A stretch of DNA of 64,000 nucleotides from Dillenia suffruticosa (lineage: Eukaryota > Streptophyta > Magnoliopsida > Dilleniales > Dilleniaceae), in NCBI GenBank assembly GCA_033439265.1, contig JAVTVX010000004.1, forward strand, positions 20,907,701 to 20,971,700, written 5' to 3'. Below the pieces are notes generated by a model that saw nothing but the letters and a program-made list of their open reading frames with translations, was not told the DNA's origin and ran no database searches. Each line of letters begins with the position of its first letter. The stretch's first letter is position 1. A program made the translations under genes and the position numbers. Positions 1-11,414 of this stretch are shown here, one piece after another.

Positions 1-1246
1 GGGTAGAAAAAGGAAGAATACTAGAGATAGGATCGTTGAGCAGAATGTACACATCTGACTCATCCTCCTCTACCGCGGCCGTTTCAAGGAGACAAGTACA
101 ACTAGACGAAGAAGTGCTTAACCTCAAAACGCAACTTGCAAAGAAAAACGAAGAAATCAATGAAATCAAACAATCACTTGAGTTAATGCAACGACTTATG
201 TTACAACACCTCAAATTAGATGCAAATCAGTTTCTCTCCTTGCAGAGTCAGATTCCCCATTCTAAACCTCCTACTGATGACCCCGATGATGACGAGCAGC
301 ATGATGATGGATGTTTGTTGGATGTTATTATTACTATTTTCTTGGATGTTGGATATTTGATGATATTGATATTATTATTAATATCTTTTTTGATGTTGGA
401 TGTTGGACTATACTAATATTTGTTTGTTTTTGTTGTTATTGATATTTTGTTGGATGCATAAAATTTTATTGAATGGATGTCGGTTGGATTAGAAAATTTT
501 TAGATTTATTGGATGGATGTCGATATTTTATTGGTTTAATCGAAAAGATATTGGATGAATATTAATGGTTTTTTGGTTGGATTGGATACTGATGATATTG
601 GATTAGATTGATACTCATGGTTTATTAGTTGGATTTGATTGGATATTCGAAAAGATATTGATTATTATGAGATTTATATTGATTAGACATGATAATTTTT
701 TTAATAGGGAAAAGCATTATAACTACAAAAAAATTTTTCCTTAAATTTATAGATTCTTCCTTAAATCTGTTTCTAAATATCGGATCCATTGCTAAATTCG
801 TAGCAAAATCATATTGGATATTCATGGCTAAATTTTACAAAATCATTGCTAAATTCATCGCAAAAAATTTATCGCCAAGTTTATCGTTAATTTAGTCACG
901 GATAGTTATACCCATTGCTAAATATTGACTTAGTTTAGTAACAGAGAAATTTTTCCGTCTTTAAATTTAGCAATGTATTGTATTTTTCGTTTACGTCGCT
1001 AATATTAACAACGGATAATGGTTTTCGTCGTTAATATTAACGACAGAATTCAGAGTCTGTGGTTAAATTTAGTCACGAAATTTAGCGACGATATATATTT
1101 CGTCGCTAGTTTGGTGGCGATGTATATTTCGTTCTAGTTTGGCAACGAATTTTTATTTTTTGTTATTAAATTTTTGCGATGTCTTATTAGTCATGAAAAA
1201 TATTTTATTGCTAAATTTATCGTTAAGACCGTATTTTTTTATAATG
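1..1246 (+). mobile_element. CACTA (En/Spm-like) transposon, right-hand end
   Basis: The window opens inside this element. After a partial coding region come about 300 bases of T/G-rich simple sequence built on variants of TTGGATG. From about 780 to 1225 there are many direct and inverted variants of a short motif of the type TTTAGCGACGAAA, which is the subterminal repeat style of plant CACTA elements. The block ends at TTTTTTTATAATG (1234-1246), a slightly mutated form of the usual CACTA terminus (T-run then GTAGTG). Immediately after it the sequence joins the duplicated block that is uninterrupted at 33831 and 46567. The left half of the element lies outside the window. Family assignment is from motif style, not from a database match. 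Confidence 0.6.
3..416 (+). CDS. Partial C-terminal end of a CACTA transposase-like protein
   Basis: This frame is open from the first bases of the window, so the coding region starts upstream. An internal ATG lies at 45. The readable part has a short motif with an IGS triplet, then a Ser-rich stretch, then a charged heptad-like coiled coil (LNLKTQLAKKNEEINEIKQS) and an acidic D-rich run. This order resembles the C-terminal tail of plant Ptta/En/Spm transposases. The last 40 residues are hydrophobic low-complexity sequence from the TTGGATG-like repeats and may not be true coding. Its place before CACTA-type subterminal repeats supports the call. No catalytic residues are visible. Confidence 0.4.
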   Translation, partial: VEKGRILEIGSLSRMYTSDSSSSTAAVSRRQVQLDEEVLNLKTQLAKKNEEINEIKQSLELMQRLMLQHLKLDANQFLSLQSQIPHSKPPTDDPDDDEQHDDGCLLDVIITIFLDVGYLMILILLLISFLMLDVGLY

Positions 1247-1453
1247 GCATCTATTTAAGTCATGTCTGGTTGTATTTTGATTTGCTTTGTCATCTAAGTT
1301 TTGTTAAATGGGAAGCTTTCCAATATATTGGAACATACATAGGCAGTCATCCACCGGAAGTGTTTCCTTAGATGATGCATTTCTCATGTTCAAAAGTAGA
1401 TGGTGCTTGATACTTGCTTTTCTGTGTGTGTGTGTATATGTGTGGGGGTGTGT

Positions 1454-1812
1454 TGTAAGAACAGGAGGGTGGCCCATCACCCTCCATACCCTGCAAAACC
1501 ATCCTTTAAAATAAGGGATTTCACTCACCAAAGGGGTAACCAAGTATGGGCCTCAATAATGGTTGTTGATGGCACAACCATTATAAATAGGGGCAACCAT
1601 AGCAAGGGTCCCAAAAAGCTCAATTCATTAGTCTCACACACCATCTAGAGAGAGAATTGAGAGCTTGGAAGGCTTCTTGCACGTCCAGAGGTGCTGCCAA
1701 AGCGAGTTCAGACTCGCCGGAATCCATGGCTGGAGGTACACTTGCTTCCGCTTGTTCTATGGTTCAATTTTGCTTTTAAATTCATGTATTAGACTTGCAT
1801 GGATGTTTTACA
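1454..1812 (+). repeat. Copia-1 5' LTR
   Basis: This is a 359-bp direct repeat of 7581-7939. A likely core promoter TATA box (TTATAAATAG) lies at 1581-1590, followed by a purine-rich stretch with GAGAGAG near 1650. The boundaries are TGTAAG at the left and TTTTACA at the right. The 5-bp duplication TGTGT abuts its left edge. Confidence 0.95.
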
Positions 1813-3217
1813 TTTGATATCAGAGCCATTAGAACCTCTGTCTGCATTTTCCGGCAATGAATTTCAATTTTTTTGGCTTCTGAATTTTTTTTAAAATTGG
1901 CCCAAATTTGAGCAAATTTTGGGATTTTGAGTTTGGAAATGAGTTTTGCATGAAATTTTGGATGATTTTATGTTTTCAGAGCAAAAAATGGAGTTTTTTG
2001 GCACTTTTCCGCGACATTCCGGCATTCAGACCCGCCGGATCCGGGTCGGGACCCTCGGGGTCCATTCGGGTGAAGAAGACCCGGATGCAGACCAAAACGA
2101 CGTCGTTTTGGTCTGCAATTTTTAAAATAATGGATCTGCCCGAAAACTTTCTGTAATTACGAAATCGCCCAAAACGTCTTTGATCTGATGCAAAATGGTC
2201 CCTGTAACCTTTCAAAAACTCACCAAACTTTAAGATATTTCACATTGGTCCCCGGCCTTTATACAAAAGCCGATAAACCTTGAAATGTTACAGTTTGGTC
2301 CCAACATATTTTGAAATGTTACACATTAGTCCTTTGGACTTAAAAAAAAAAAAAAAAAATTGAAAAATTTAATTTTTAATTTTAAATTCATATTTGGGTC
2401 ATTTTTGAGAATTTGAAATTAAAATTTTTGATTTATGTGTATTATGGTATCACACATAAATGAAAAATTGTGTATTTTACACAAATTAATTTTTATATGG
2501 TCTTTTACACATTGAGAGACGTGTAAAATAAAGATTAAGACCCGTACAAAATTATAAAATCATTGAAACTTTATGATTTTGTATAAATTAATTTTTGTAT
2601 GGTTTTTGCATATAAAGACGCATGCAAAATAAAGGTTAAAACCTACATAAAATTGAAGGAAAATATTCTTGTGGTTCGTATGATTTCTGATTGTTAGGGT
2701 ATAGCCACAGCAGCTCTAATATGAAAGAAATTATATATTAGGATAGTTTTGACCACATAAAATAAAGAATATTATTTATGATTATTTATTTTTGTGTGAC
2801 AAATTTTATCCCACAGGAATTTTTGTCGTATTAAAAATAATTAATCAGGATTAGATGGCAAGATTGGATAACCTAAATTATGTGGATAGTCTACTTGACT
2901 TTAGAGTTTTCTCCTACAAGGTTTTTCGAGTTCAGCAGATCAAGTGCATGTCTAGGAAAGTCCTGTCAACAAGACGGGGATAAGTCTAAGGTTGGTTGGT
3001 TCTTAAGCGGTCCCATGTGACCCACCACCTACCTGGGGACTTTCCTGGTGCACGAGTGATGCTGTTTTGTTGGGAAGCTCTAATTCAGGGAAAGATTTTC
3101 TATATAATTTCTCCTAATTAGCCTACAGGCATTAGGAAATTAAGTAATCTTGTCAATCTTTTCATAAAGTATAATAAATCTAATCTGAATTAGAAATTTA
3201 GCCCACAGGCAATTTCT
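1813..3217 (+). other. Copia-1 primer binding site and untranslated leader
   Basis: TGATATCAGAGC at 1815-1826 begins two bases after the LTR. It is one base off the usual plant Copia primer site TGGTATCAGAGC, which pairs with initiator Met tRNA. The rest is a long leader of about 1.4 kb. It includes a GC-richer patch at 2020-2110, an A-run at 2342-2360, and an AT-rich stretch before the gag start. No other coding region is evident. Confidence 0.75.
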
Positions 3218-6200
3218 ATGTCAGGAGATTTATTTTATATGTTTTACATTGGTAAACATATATTAAAGCCTCAACTAAAATTTGTAAGCATTTTTGTTGC
3301 AGCTATACAAACCGTTGATATCGTTGAAGTTCCCATATTAAATGGTGAGAACTATAAGGTGTGGAAGGAGAAAATACTTCTCAATTTGGGATGGCGTGAC
3401 TTGGATTATGCTATCAGGCATGATGAGCCACTTAGGATAACGGATGCCAGCTCTATAGCGGACAAAGCTCTTTATGAGCGCTGGGAGCGATCTAATCGTC
3501 TCAGTACGATTTTCATTAAGGATAAAATATTAACTGGCATCCGCGGCTCTGTCAATCAGCATAATGACGTCCGTGCCCTTCTTAAGGCAATTGATGAGCA
3601 ATTCGAGACGTCTGATAAAGCTCTTGCTAGCACCTTGATTATGGAGTTCTCATCGAAGAAACTCACCACTATCCACGGAGTGCGCGAGCACATCATGAGG
3701 ATCCGGGATATAGTGGCCCAACTAAAAACTCTTGAGGTTGAGATGTCTGAATCCTTCCTAGTGCACTATATTTTGAATACCATTCCACAGCCTTATAGTC
3801 CCTTCAAAATTTCCTATAACACACATAAGGCTAAATGGTCCATCAATGAGTTGATGACCATGTGTGTACAGGAAGAAGGGAGGTTGCTCATGGAAATGAA
3901 GGAGGGAACCAGTAGCGCACATTTCGTCATGAAAGGAAAGGCGAAGGGAAAAGCCAAACTGAAAGGAAAAGTAAAGGGACCTACCCCAATTGTAAAAAAG
4001 GAGTCTACGTGTTTCTTCTGTAAAAAGAAGGGACACATAAAGAAGGACTGTGCCAAATTTCAGAAATGGCTTGCTGCCAGAGGTACAGAAATCTCTTTTG
4101 TATGTTATGAATCTCTTATAACTGAGACTTCTTATGACACATGGTGGATTGATTTTGGATGCTCAATTCATATTACGAATGTGTTGCAGGGCTTGCAAAA
4201 CCCGCAGAAACCAGTGGGCCGTGAGCAATTCATCTATTTAGGAAACAAGATGAGTTCGCATGTAGAAGCCATTGGAGATCGCAAGCTCATTTTGACTAAT
4301 GGACATGTCTTGCAGTTGGAAAGAATTTTTTATGTACCAAGTTTTTCTAGAAATCTAATTTCTGTGTCAAAACTTGTACAATTCGGATATTCTTTCCAAT
4401 TCAATAATACAATGACATTACTTTTGCATTCAAATGTCGTTGGTACAGGTCTATTGATTGACGGACTATACAGAATTAATTTGCAAGATAATACATGTTG
4501 CAACACAATACATATTGGTGTGAAAAGGTGTGCCATAAATGAAAATTCCTCTATGTTGTGGTATCGGAGATTAGGACATATCTCCATCGAAAGGGTTAAA
4601 AAGTTGGTAAAAGATGGAGTACTTAGTACTCTAGATTTTAATGACTTTGAAACCTGTGTGGACTGTATTAAGGGTAAACAGTCCAATAAGTCAAAAAAAG
4701 GTGCCAAGAGGAGCTCAAATCTATTAGAGATCATTCATACAGACATATGTTGTCCGGATATGGACTCATATGACCAAAGGTATTTCATCACTTTTATTGA
4801 TGATCACTCACGTTATATGTATCTCTATCTTCTTCGCCATAAGGATGAGGCGTTGGATGCCTTTAAGGTTTTCAAGGCAGAAGTAGAGAAACAATGCGAT
4901 AAGCAAATAAAGATAGTGAGATCGGATAGAGGTGGAGAATACTATGGGAGGTATACTGAAGATGGACAAGCACCTGGTCCATTTGCTCGATTTCTTCAAG
5001 AAACTGGGATTGTCGCCCAATATACCATGCCTGGTTCTCCAAACCAAAATGGTGTGGCTGAAAGAAGAAATCGGACATTATTGGACATGGTAAGGAGCAT
5101 GATGTCTAGCTCTAAATTACCTAAATCCTTGTGGATTGAAGCTCTTAAAACGGCTGTGTACATATTAAATAGGGTTCCAACTAAGGCGGTTTCCAAAACC
5201 CCATTTGAAATGTTCAAAGGTTGGAAACCCAGTTTGCGACATGTACGTATTTGGGGATGCCCGTCAGAAGTAAGGGTTTATAATCCACAAGAAAAGAAAC
5301 TGGATCCAAGGACCATTAGTGGGTATTTTGTTGGATATGTTGAGAGGTCCAAGGGATACAGATTCTATTGTCCATCTTATCATACTAGGTTTGTGGAATC
5401 GAGAAACGCGAAATTTCTTGAGGATCACTTGATTAGTGGGAGGGATTCCTTTCAAGAGTTAGTCCCTGAAAGGAATTTATCAAGTATGCCTTCCACTTCA
5501 AGTGAAAGGATAATTGTCATTCAAAGCGTCCCTCCAGTACCCATGGACGTTGACCCGATTACAGATGACAATCAAAATATTCCACAATCCGCTGACACCG
5601 GAATAGGTCAAGTTGGACAACCCTTTCCTAGAGAAACTGTTGAGCCGACATTAAGGAGATCTGTTAGGATTAAGAAATCAGCAATATCTAGTGATTATGT
5701 AGTCTACCTCCAAGAGTCTGATTACAATGTTGGTGCCGTAGATGATCCTGAGTCGTTTTCACAAGCCATAAACTCTAACAATTCGAGTTTGTGGCTGGAA
5801 GCCATGAAAGATGAGATGGACTCCATGACGAGTAATGGAGTTTGGGATCTTGTAAAGTTGCCTGATGGGGTAAAACCCATAGGATGTAAATGGGTTTTTA
5901 AGACAAAAACTGACTCATTTGACAACATTGAGAAATACAAGGCCAGACTTGTTGCTAAAGGGTTCACTCAAAGGGAATGAATCGATTATTCGGAGACCTT
6001 TTCTCCAGTATCTAAGAAAGATTCCCTCCGTATTATTTTGGCGATTGTTGCACATTTTGACTTAGAGTTGTAACAAATGGATGTGAAAACGGCATTTTTG
6101 AATGGAGAATTAGAGGAAGAGGTTTACATGTATCAACCTGAAGGATTTTCCTGTAGTAATGGTGAGAATTTGGTTTGCAAACTTAATAAATCTATATATG

Positions 6201-7330
6201 GATTGAAGCAAGCCTCCCGCCAATAGTATTTGAAATTCCATGAGACAGTCTCTTCATTCGGTTTTGAAGAAAATGTTGTAGATCAGTGTATATACCAGAA
6301 GGTAAGTGGGAGTAAAATTTGCTTCCTAGTGCTATATGTGGATGATATTCTACTTGCAACCAATGATAAAGGGATGTTGCATGAGGTGAAACAATTCTTT
6401 TCTAAGAACTTTGCTATGAAAGATTTAGGTGATGCGTCTTATGTCATTGGCATTAAGATACATCGAGATAGATTTCATAAGATTCTCGGACTATCTCAAG
6501 AAACCTATATTAAGAAAGTTCTTAAGAAATACAGAATGCAGGACTGCTCACCGAGTGTATCTCCTATCGTCAAAGGTGACCGGTTTAGTTTGGACCAGTG
6601 TCCCAAGACGGAATTGGAAAGGGAACAGATGACCAATATTCCGTATGCTTCCGTAGTTGGAAGCCTTATGTATGCACAGGTCTGTACTCGACCTGATATA
6701 GCATATGCAGTTGGAATGTTAGGACGATATCAAAGTAATCCTGGTTTGGAGCATTGGAAGGCTGCAAAGAAGGTGTTGCGGTACTTACAAGGCACCAAGA
6801 ACTACATGCTCACATATAGGAGGACCGACAATTTTGAGGTGGTCGGATACTCGGACTCGGATTTCGCTGGCTGTGTTGATTCTCGAAAGTCAACATCTGG
6901 ATATATTTTTGTTCTGGCCGGTGGAGCTATATCGTGGAGGAGTGCTAAGCAGACATTGACTGCGACCTCTACTATGGAAGCTGAATTTGTGGCGTGTTTT
7001 GAGGCTACGTCACAGGCGGTGTGGTTACGAAGTTTCATGGCTGGGTTAAGAATTTTTGACTCTGTACCTAAGCCATTAAGCATATTTTGTGATAATTTAG
7101 CTGCGGTGTTTCTGACTAAAAATAATAAGAGTGGTAGTCGAAGTAAGCACATCGACATTAAGTATTTAGCCATAAGGGAACGTATATTGGAAAATAAGGT
7201 TGTAATCCAACATCTAAACACCGAATGTATGCTTGCTGATTCCCTGACTAAAGGCATGCCTCCAGTTAAATTCAGGGATCATATTGTAAATATGGGTTTA
7301 AATCCCAATTTTAATGAAATTTCGAATTGA
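3218..7330 (+). pseudogene. Copia-1 gag-pol polyprotein with three in-frame stops
   Basis: One frame runs the full length and is broken only by TGA at 5978, TAA at 6071 and TAG at 6224. In order: gag domain (about residues 40-260); CCHC zinc knuckle CFFCKKKGHIKKDC near residue 270; aspartic protease with WIDFGCS near 310, where the usual Asp-Ser/Thr-Gly reads Asp-Phe-Gly; pre-integrase zinc region (LWYRRLGH through C-x2-C); integrase core with the Asp, Asp (RSDRGGEY) and Glu (NGVAERR) positions; reverse transcriptase start KPIGCKWVFK, with YVDD after the stops; and RNase H ending in SRSKHIDIKYL. All domains of a Copia polyprotein are present. The stops and the altered protease motif suggest the copy is not autonomous. 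The start at 3218 is the first ATG of the frame; the true start could be a little further in. Confidence 0.9.
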
Positions 7331-7569
7331 ATTTTCTCGTATAAAAAATTTGTGCACATTCTAGTTTTGAGAAAATTTCTTGAAAATGGATCCCGAATAA
7401 ACATAGGGTTTATTCATAAAGATGGTTACCATAAGGATAGGGAGTAGCATGCATTGTGATACACAGGAGACAATACTCGCTGAATTAGAGGACTTGTCAC
7501 TGTGATTCATGTGTGCTTTTTCCATTAAGTATCGGCTTGGATAAAGTCACCAAGTCGGGTGAGTGGACC

Positions 7570-7580
7570 AAGTGGGAGAA
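7570..7580 (+). other. Copia-1 polypurine tract
   Basis: AAGTGGGAGAA lies directly before the 3' LTR at 7581. This is the expected place and composition for the plus-strand primer in plant Copia elements. Confidence 0.85.
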
Positions 7581-7939
7581 TGTAAGAACAGGAGGGTGGC
7601 CCATCACCCTCCATGCCCTGCAAAACCATCCTTTAAAATAAGGGATTTCACTCACCAAAGGGGTAACCAAGTATGAGCCTCAATAATGGTTGTTGATGGC
7701 ACAACCATTATAAATAGGGGCAACCATAGCAAGGGTCCCAAAAAGCTCAATTCATTAGTCTCACACACCATCTAGAGAGAGAATTGAGAGCTTGGAAGGC
7801 TTCTTGCACGTCCAGAGGTGCTGCCAAAGCGAGTTCAGATTCGTCGGAATCCATGGCTGGAGGTACACTTGCTTCCGCTTGTTCTATGGTTCAATTTTGC
7901 TTTTAAATTCATGTATTAGACTTGCATGGATGTTTTACA
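7581..7939 (+). repeat. Copia-1 3' LTR
   Basis: This is a 359-bp direct repeat of 1454-1812, with about four substitutions counted by eye. The TATA box is at 7708-7717. It ends in TTTTACA and is followed by the second TGTGT target duplication at 7940-7944, after which the duplicated host block resumes. Confidence 0.95.
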
Positions 7940-8284
7940 TGTGTTTCTTTTTTCTGAGAAAACTCTGCTACTATGGTTGGAAAGCATTGTATTTGGTCAT
8001 TTTGTGTGTGCAATTTATGCTTAAGGAGTTAAAAGGATATCAAGCAAGTCTTTACTAAGAACAGATGCTCGTTTGTTTAGTAGAATAAAACGGTTGATGT
8101 CGATGGCAGTCATGTTTCTCTGTTTATTAAGCAAACATTTACATTTGATGGCAGATTTCTTACTTCAGATGAGTTAATTCTCCTGCTTTCTTTGATTATT
8201 TTCTATGCTCATTGCTGGCACTTCCATATTGTAAGTAGGTGATGAAGGCTTTCTGTCAGGTTACAACTTGGTCTGCTTTAGTGG

Positions 8285-8407
8285 TACTAGGTCAGCTATC
8301 CACAGCCAAAAAGATAAGGTCACGTTTAAGCCTCTTGCTGGAGACAGAAGGTAGAATGTGGGCAAATGACACCTTCCAATTGCTTTTGTTGTTTAGCTGA
8401 CCTAGTA
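8285..8407. repeat. Short inverted-repeat (MITE-like) insertion, copy A
   Basis: TACTAGGTCAGCTA at 8285-8298 is the exact reverse complement of TAGCTGACCTAGTA at 8394-8407, enclosing a loop of about 95 bp. Equivalent arms occur at 34379 and 47109 (the latter with changes). Copy B lacks the whole surrounding segment of roughly 215 bp. The TA at each outer edge would fit a TA target duplication, but the element is very small and the family is unknown. Confidence 0.4.
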
Positions 8408-9084
8408 TAGGTGGAGGAAGCCAAGTTTTCTCCGACGATGCCGATGTGAGAAAGTAGAAGCACTTTATACATCCCAATATTTACCTTTTGAACTTGTCAG
8501 GAGTATTTAATAGGTATTGTAATGTTATTGGGATCATATCCCAAACCTCTGTTTTAACTATATTTTCTAGGCATGTGGTGCCACATTTTGGTGGCATTAC
8601 ATGTGAAACGGAAGGAGTTGTTATGATCTGCAACTTATAGAGCATTTTGAATTATAACATTATTTATGACATATTCCTTGCTCGTCTTTGTCTTTGATTT
8701 GCATTTTTCTTGTGAGAGTAGAGACTGAGTTACTCTTGAAATCTTTATATCTTAAATGGTATTTTTATAAATCAGAAGCTTCGATAAATTTGTTTTCATT
8801 GAATTTATTTGAATGAAAAGATAAAATAATTGATGATCTTGTGATAAAAAACTTAATAAAACCTATGAATATTGTAGAATGACCCATTGAATTATAGGAT
8901 ATCAATAGACAGTTGACTTAATAGATAAGGGTGTTAAATTCTTTAATCAAGTTTTGATTTCGAAATTTAGGAATAGAAAAGATTATATTAAGACTGCTCT
9001 TCACTAAATTGGGCTCGATAATATTCAAATCGAATTAGTTAAAATATATTTTCGGATACCCACCGATTTTTTTAAAAAATAGAG

Positions 9085-9545
9085 TTATAGGATTTGCAAT
9101 TTTTCCGATATTTTTGTGACCTCTCTTTTGTTAGTAAGGGAAATTGCCCATGTCGTCTTCATCGAGGAAAAAGGTGGAAACGGGCAAAACTTAGTGCCAT
9201 TAACAACATTTGAAATGCTATACAAAACAACAGATATATACACTACAGAAAATATTACATTTAGTTTATAGAGGCAAAATAATGTCAAAATAATGGTGGA
9301 CCGAGAGACAGAGTTCGTCGCTGCTGCTCTGGGGCATAAGGGTCATTTTGAAGCCTTTAATGATTTATTTAAAACAAAGTTGGACCAGACATAAGATATA
9401 AATTGGAAATCTTTGCTATGAATTTTTTTGTAATAATTTCTTTTGGTTGATATAAATAGAGGTCTAAAACATTTTTCTTTTTTTGGTAAAATAGGACACA
9501 AAACATTAGATATAGACAGTTTGATGTTGGTGTTAAGGGCATCTG
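9085..9545 (+). other. Conserved upstream module of copy A, with a short ORF
   Basis: This segment recurs at 19065-19545 (B), 35220-35590 (C) and 47890-48320 (D). It contains a short frame (9293-9394, 33 residues) with the motif ALGHKGHFEAF, open in all four copies and identical from GHKGHFEAF onwards. In A it reads F-N-D-L after that; the others read F-D-D-L. It sits about 0.9 kb before the start codon of gene A and at a similar distance in D. It could be a small coding exon, an upstream reading frame or a conserved promoter segment. I cannot decide from sequence alone. Confidence 0.4.
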
Positions 9546-10093
9546 ACATGGGAATTCATGAGATTTTTTTTTTTCTTTTTATAGGAAAATCTAAGGGAAG
9601 AAATTAGAGATACACACACAGTTTGATACTTGCGCAGAGAGGAATTGGTTTTACTGGATTGATGTGGTGGAGGGGCTTCTTTTTTTCAAGTCTGTAAAAT
9701 TTTTTCGGTTATTCTTGGGATCTGGATTTCATATTTTTTGAAAATATCAAAATTTAATTCATGGTATTTAGATATATCATGTGCCAGAAAATAATGGTTG
9801 TGTTGATTTTCTTGTAAAATTAGGGTCGCAGGCCTCTCATGGACTCCATGAGTTCTACTCTCCTCTACAAGAGATGTTCTAACAAGATTTCTTTTAAAAC
9901 TCAATTTTTGGCTCTCATTTAAAAAAACTAAAATAAAAAAAAAGGAGAAGAGAGAGAGAGGGGGGAATCAGTTAGCTTGCGGCCGAAGAAACAAATCCCA
10001 AGTAACACGAATTAACCTCGGTCGATATCCGCGAAAACGCGTTCACGCGGTTTGTGGGGTTCCCCCTTCCCCCTTCCCCCCCCGCCTCCCTGC

Positions 10094-10103
10094 CTATATA
10101 TAG
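10094..10103 (+). promoter_or_regulatory. TATA box of gene A
   Basis: CTATATATAG lies 134 bp before the ATG at 10237, just after a C-rich stretch. The same box is present at 43331-43340 before gene C and is altered before the D pseudogene. Confidence 0.6.
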
Positions 10104-10236
10104 CCCATTTGTTGGCGTCTTGCAGAACCAAAAACACAAATTACCTCATTTGTCTAATTGTCTTCTGTTTGATCGACTTTGTGCGTGTAGGGTTTTTCTT
10201 CTTATTGATCAAACAAAATCAGATCGTCTTCTTCGG

Positions 10237-11414
10237 ATGGCCACTTCGAATCAAACCACAAATCGCAGTTTCCTGAAAAAGATTAAGGTATAATCTCCAC
10301 TTATCACTCAAATTAGTCCAAGCTCCTAATTTTATGATTAGTGTCTTAATTGACGTTGATGATTATAATTATCTCCTTAGTTGAATATTCCACATATTTG
10401 ATATCTGGGTTTGTCTTTGGTTGTTTTTTTCTTTTTCCTTTCTTCTTTTTTTTTTTGGCTAGTTAATTTGAGCTTTGAACTTCATCAAACCTCTGTTTTT
10501 TCTTTCTGGGAGTCAAGATCAGTGTTTGATGGGTATCTCTTCCTGTTTGCTTTTTCTTTTTTGCATTTTTTGAATAATCATTGTGACTTGGTCAATTACC
10601 CTAGAGTCCGCACTATCAAGCCCACCGTGCGCACACGTTATACCACAGACTATACACGCTAGAGTCAGATCAAAACAGCTGATTATGTGACCAATAATTA
10701 CATTCCAATTTCTAATTCCAGGCAATTTTGTTTTTCAAAATCTTAAATCTGGATAATTCTTTGGTCTCTCATACAAATGAATGTAAATGGTTCATCTGGC
10801 ATAATGCAAGTCTTGTTGTTGTTGAATTTATGTAGTTTCCTCGCATCTTAAGAGTCACCTGTCTAAAAAATGCATCCAATGTTCCTATACTCTGGGTGGC
10901 TAAGAAGTACTTAGATTCAAATCTGACAAGTTCTGCGAGGCAAAGTCAGGGTGGGTTAGACAACGGACGCCTCATTCCCAAACTTCAGATGGAGATTCCA
11001 CCCAATAAATTTGCATATATACATCATGAGGACTATCATAGTATTGAGGGAACCTATATCATGGCCTATGCCTACCCTCAAATTACGGATGGGGAAATTC
11101 CTTCTTTCCCAAATGTTAAGGATGGAACAGACCTGTATCCTGATGGAACAATGGGAACATTTGTTAGAGAGGCTTTTGATTCGTATCATATAAGGGATAT
11201 GGCTGAAATTCGTCTCACATATAATGGGGTGAAAGTTGGCTTTGAGTATGACAAGCGTCATTTGCCCAGTGGAATAAGGTTTGGTTTGATCTCTCCATTC
11301 TCAAAATTATTTTTGGTCATTTGGTGATGGTTCATGTTTAAAAGCTTCTTATATATGTTTATACCATGATGTTTCAGCTTCTTTGTTGGTGATCTGAACA
11401 AAGTGGTGGAGTAG
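10237..11414 (+). CDS. Gene A: three-exon small plant protein of unknown function (176 aa)
   Basis: I model exons at 10237-10287, 10836-11278 and 11378-11414, with GT-AG introns of 548 and 99 bp. Exon 1 encodes MATSNQTTNRSFLKKIK and ends in phase 0. Exon 2 starts FPRILRVT and ends in phase 2. Exon 3 encodes about 12 residues ending NKVVE and a TAG. The 531-bp model is supported because copy C keeps every splice site and the full frame, and because the diverged gene E has the same intron positions and phases. Conserved points shared with E are RVT, N-x-S-x-V, a Trp, IPP, DY, YP-x-I, LP-x-G and N-x-V. There is no signal peptide, membrane segment or known catalytic motif. The pattern of short hydrophobic strands suggests a compact beta-rich fold, which is inference. 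I do not recognise the family. Confidence 0.75.

Larger units (their letters stand above)
1454..7939 (+). mobile_element. Nearly complete Copia LTR retrotransposon (Copia-1)
   Basis: The element is 6,486 bp with two 359-bp LTRs (1454-1812 and 7581-7939), each starting TG and ending CA. It is flanked by a perfect 5-bp target duplication TGTGT (1449-1453 and 7940-7944). The insertion split a sequence found whole at 34029 and 46757. Inside are a primer binding site, a long leader, a single gag-pol frame with three stops, and a purine tract. I count four LTR mismatches by eye, so the insertion is young compared with the other elements here. Confidence 0.95.

Noticed and set aside
714-760. ATTATAACTACAAAAAAAT as a CACTA left terminus that would define a small nested element
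   Set aside because: It resembles CACTACAAAAAA only loosely and no matching target duplication was found, so I treat the whole stretch as one CACTA end.
1815-1826. Possible tRNA gene signals
   Set aside because: Sequences like TATCAGAGC here and at 59031 are retrotransposon primer sites, not tRNA genes. No cloverleaf tRNA was found in the window.
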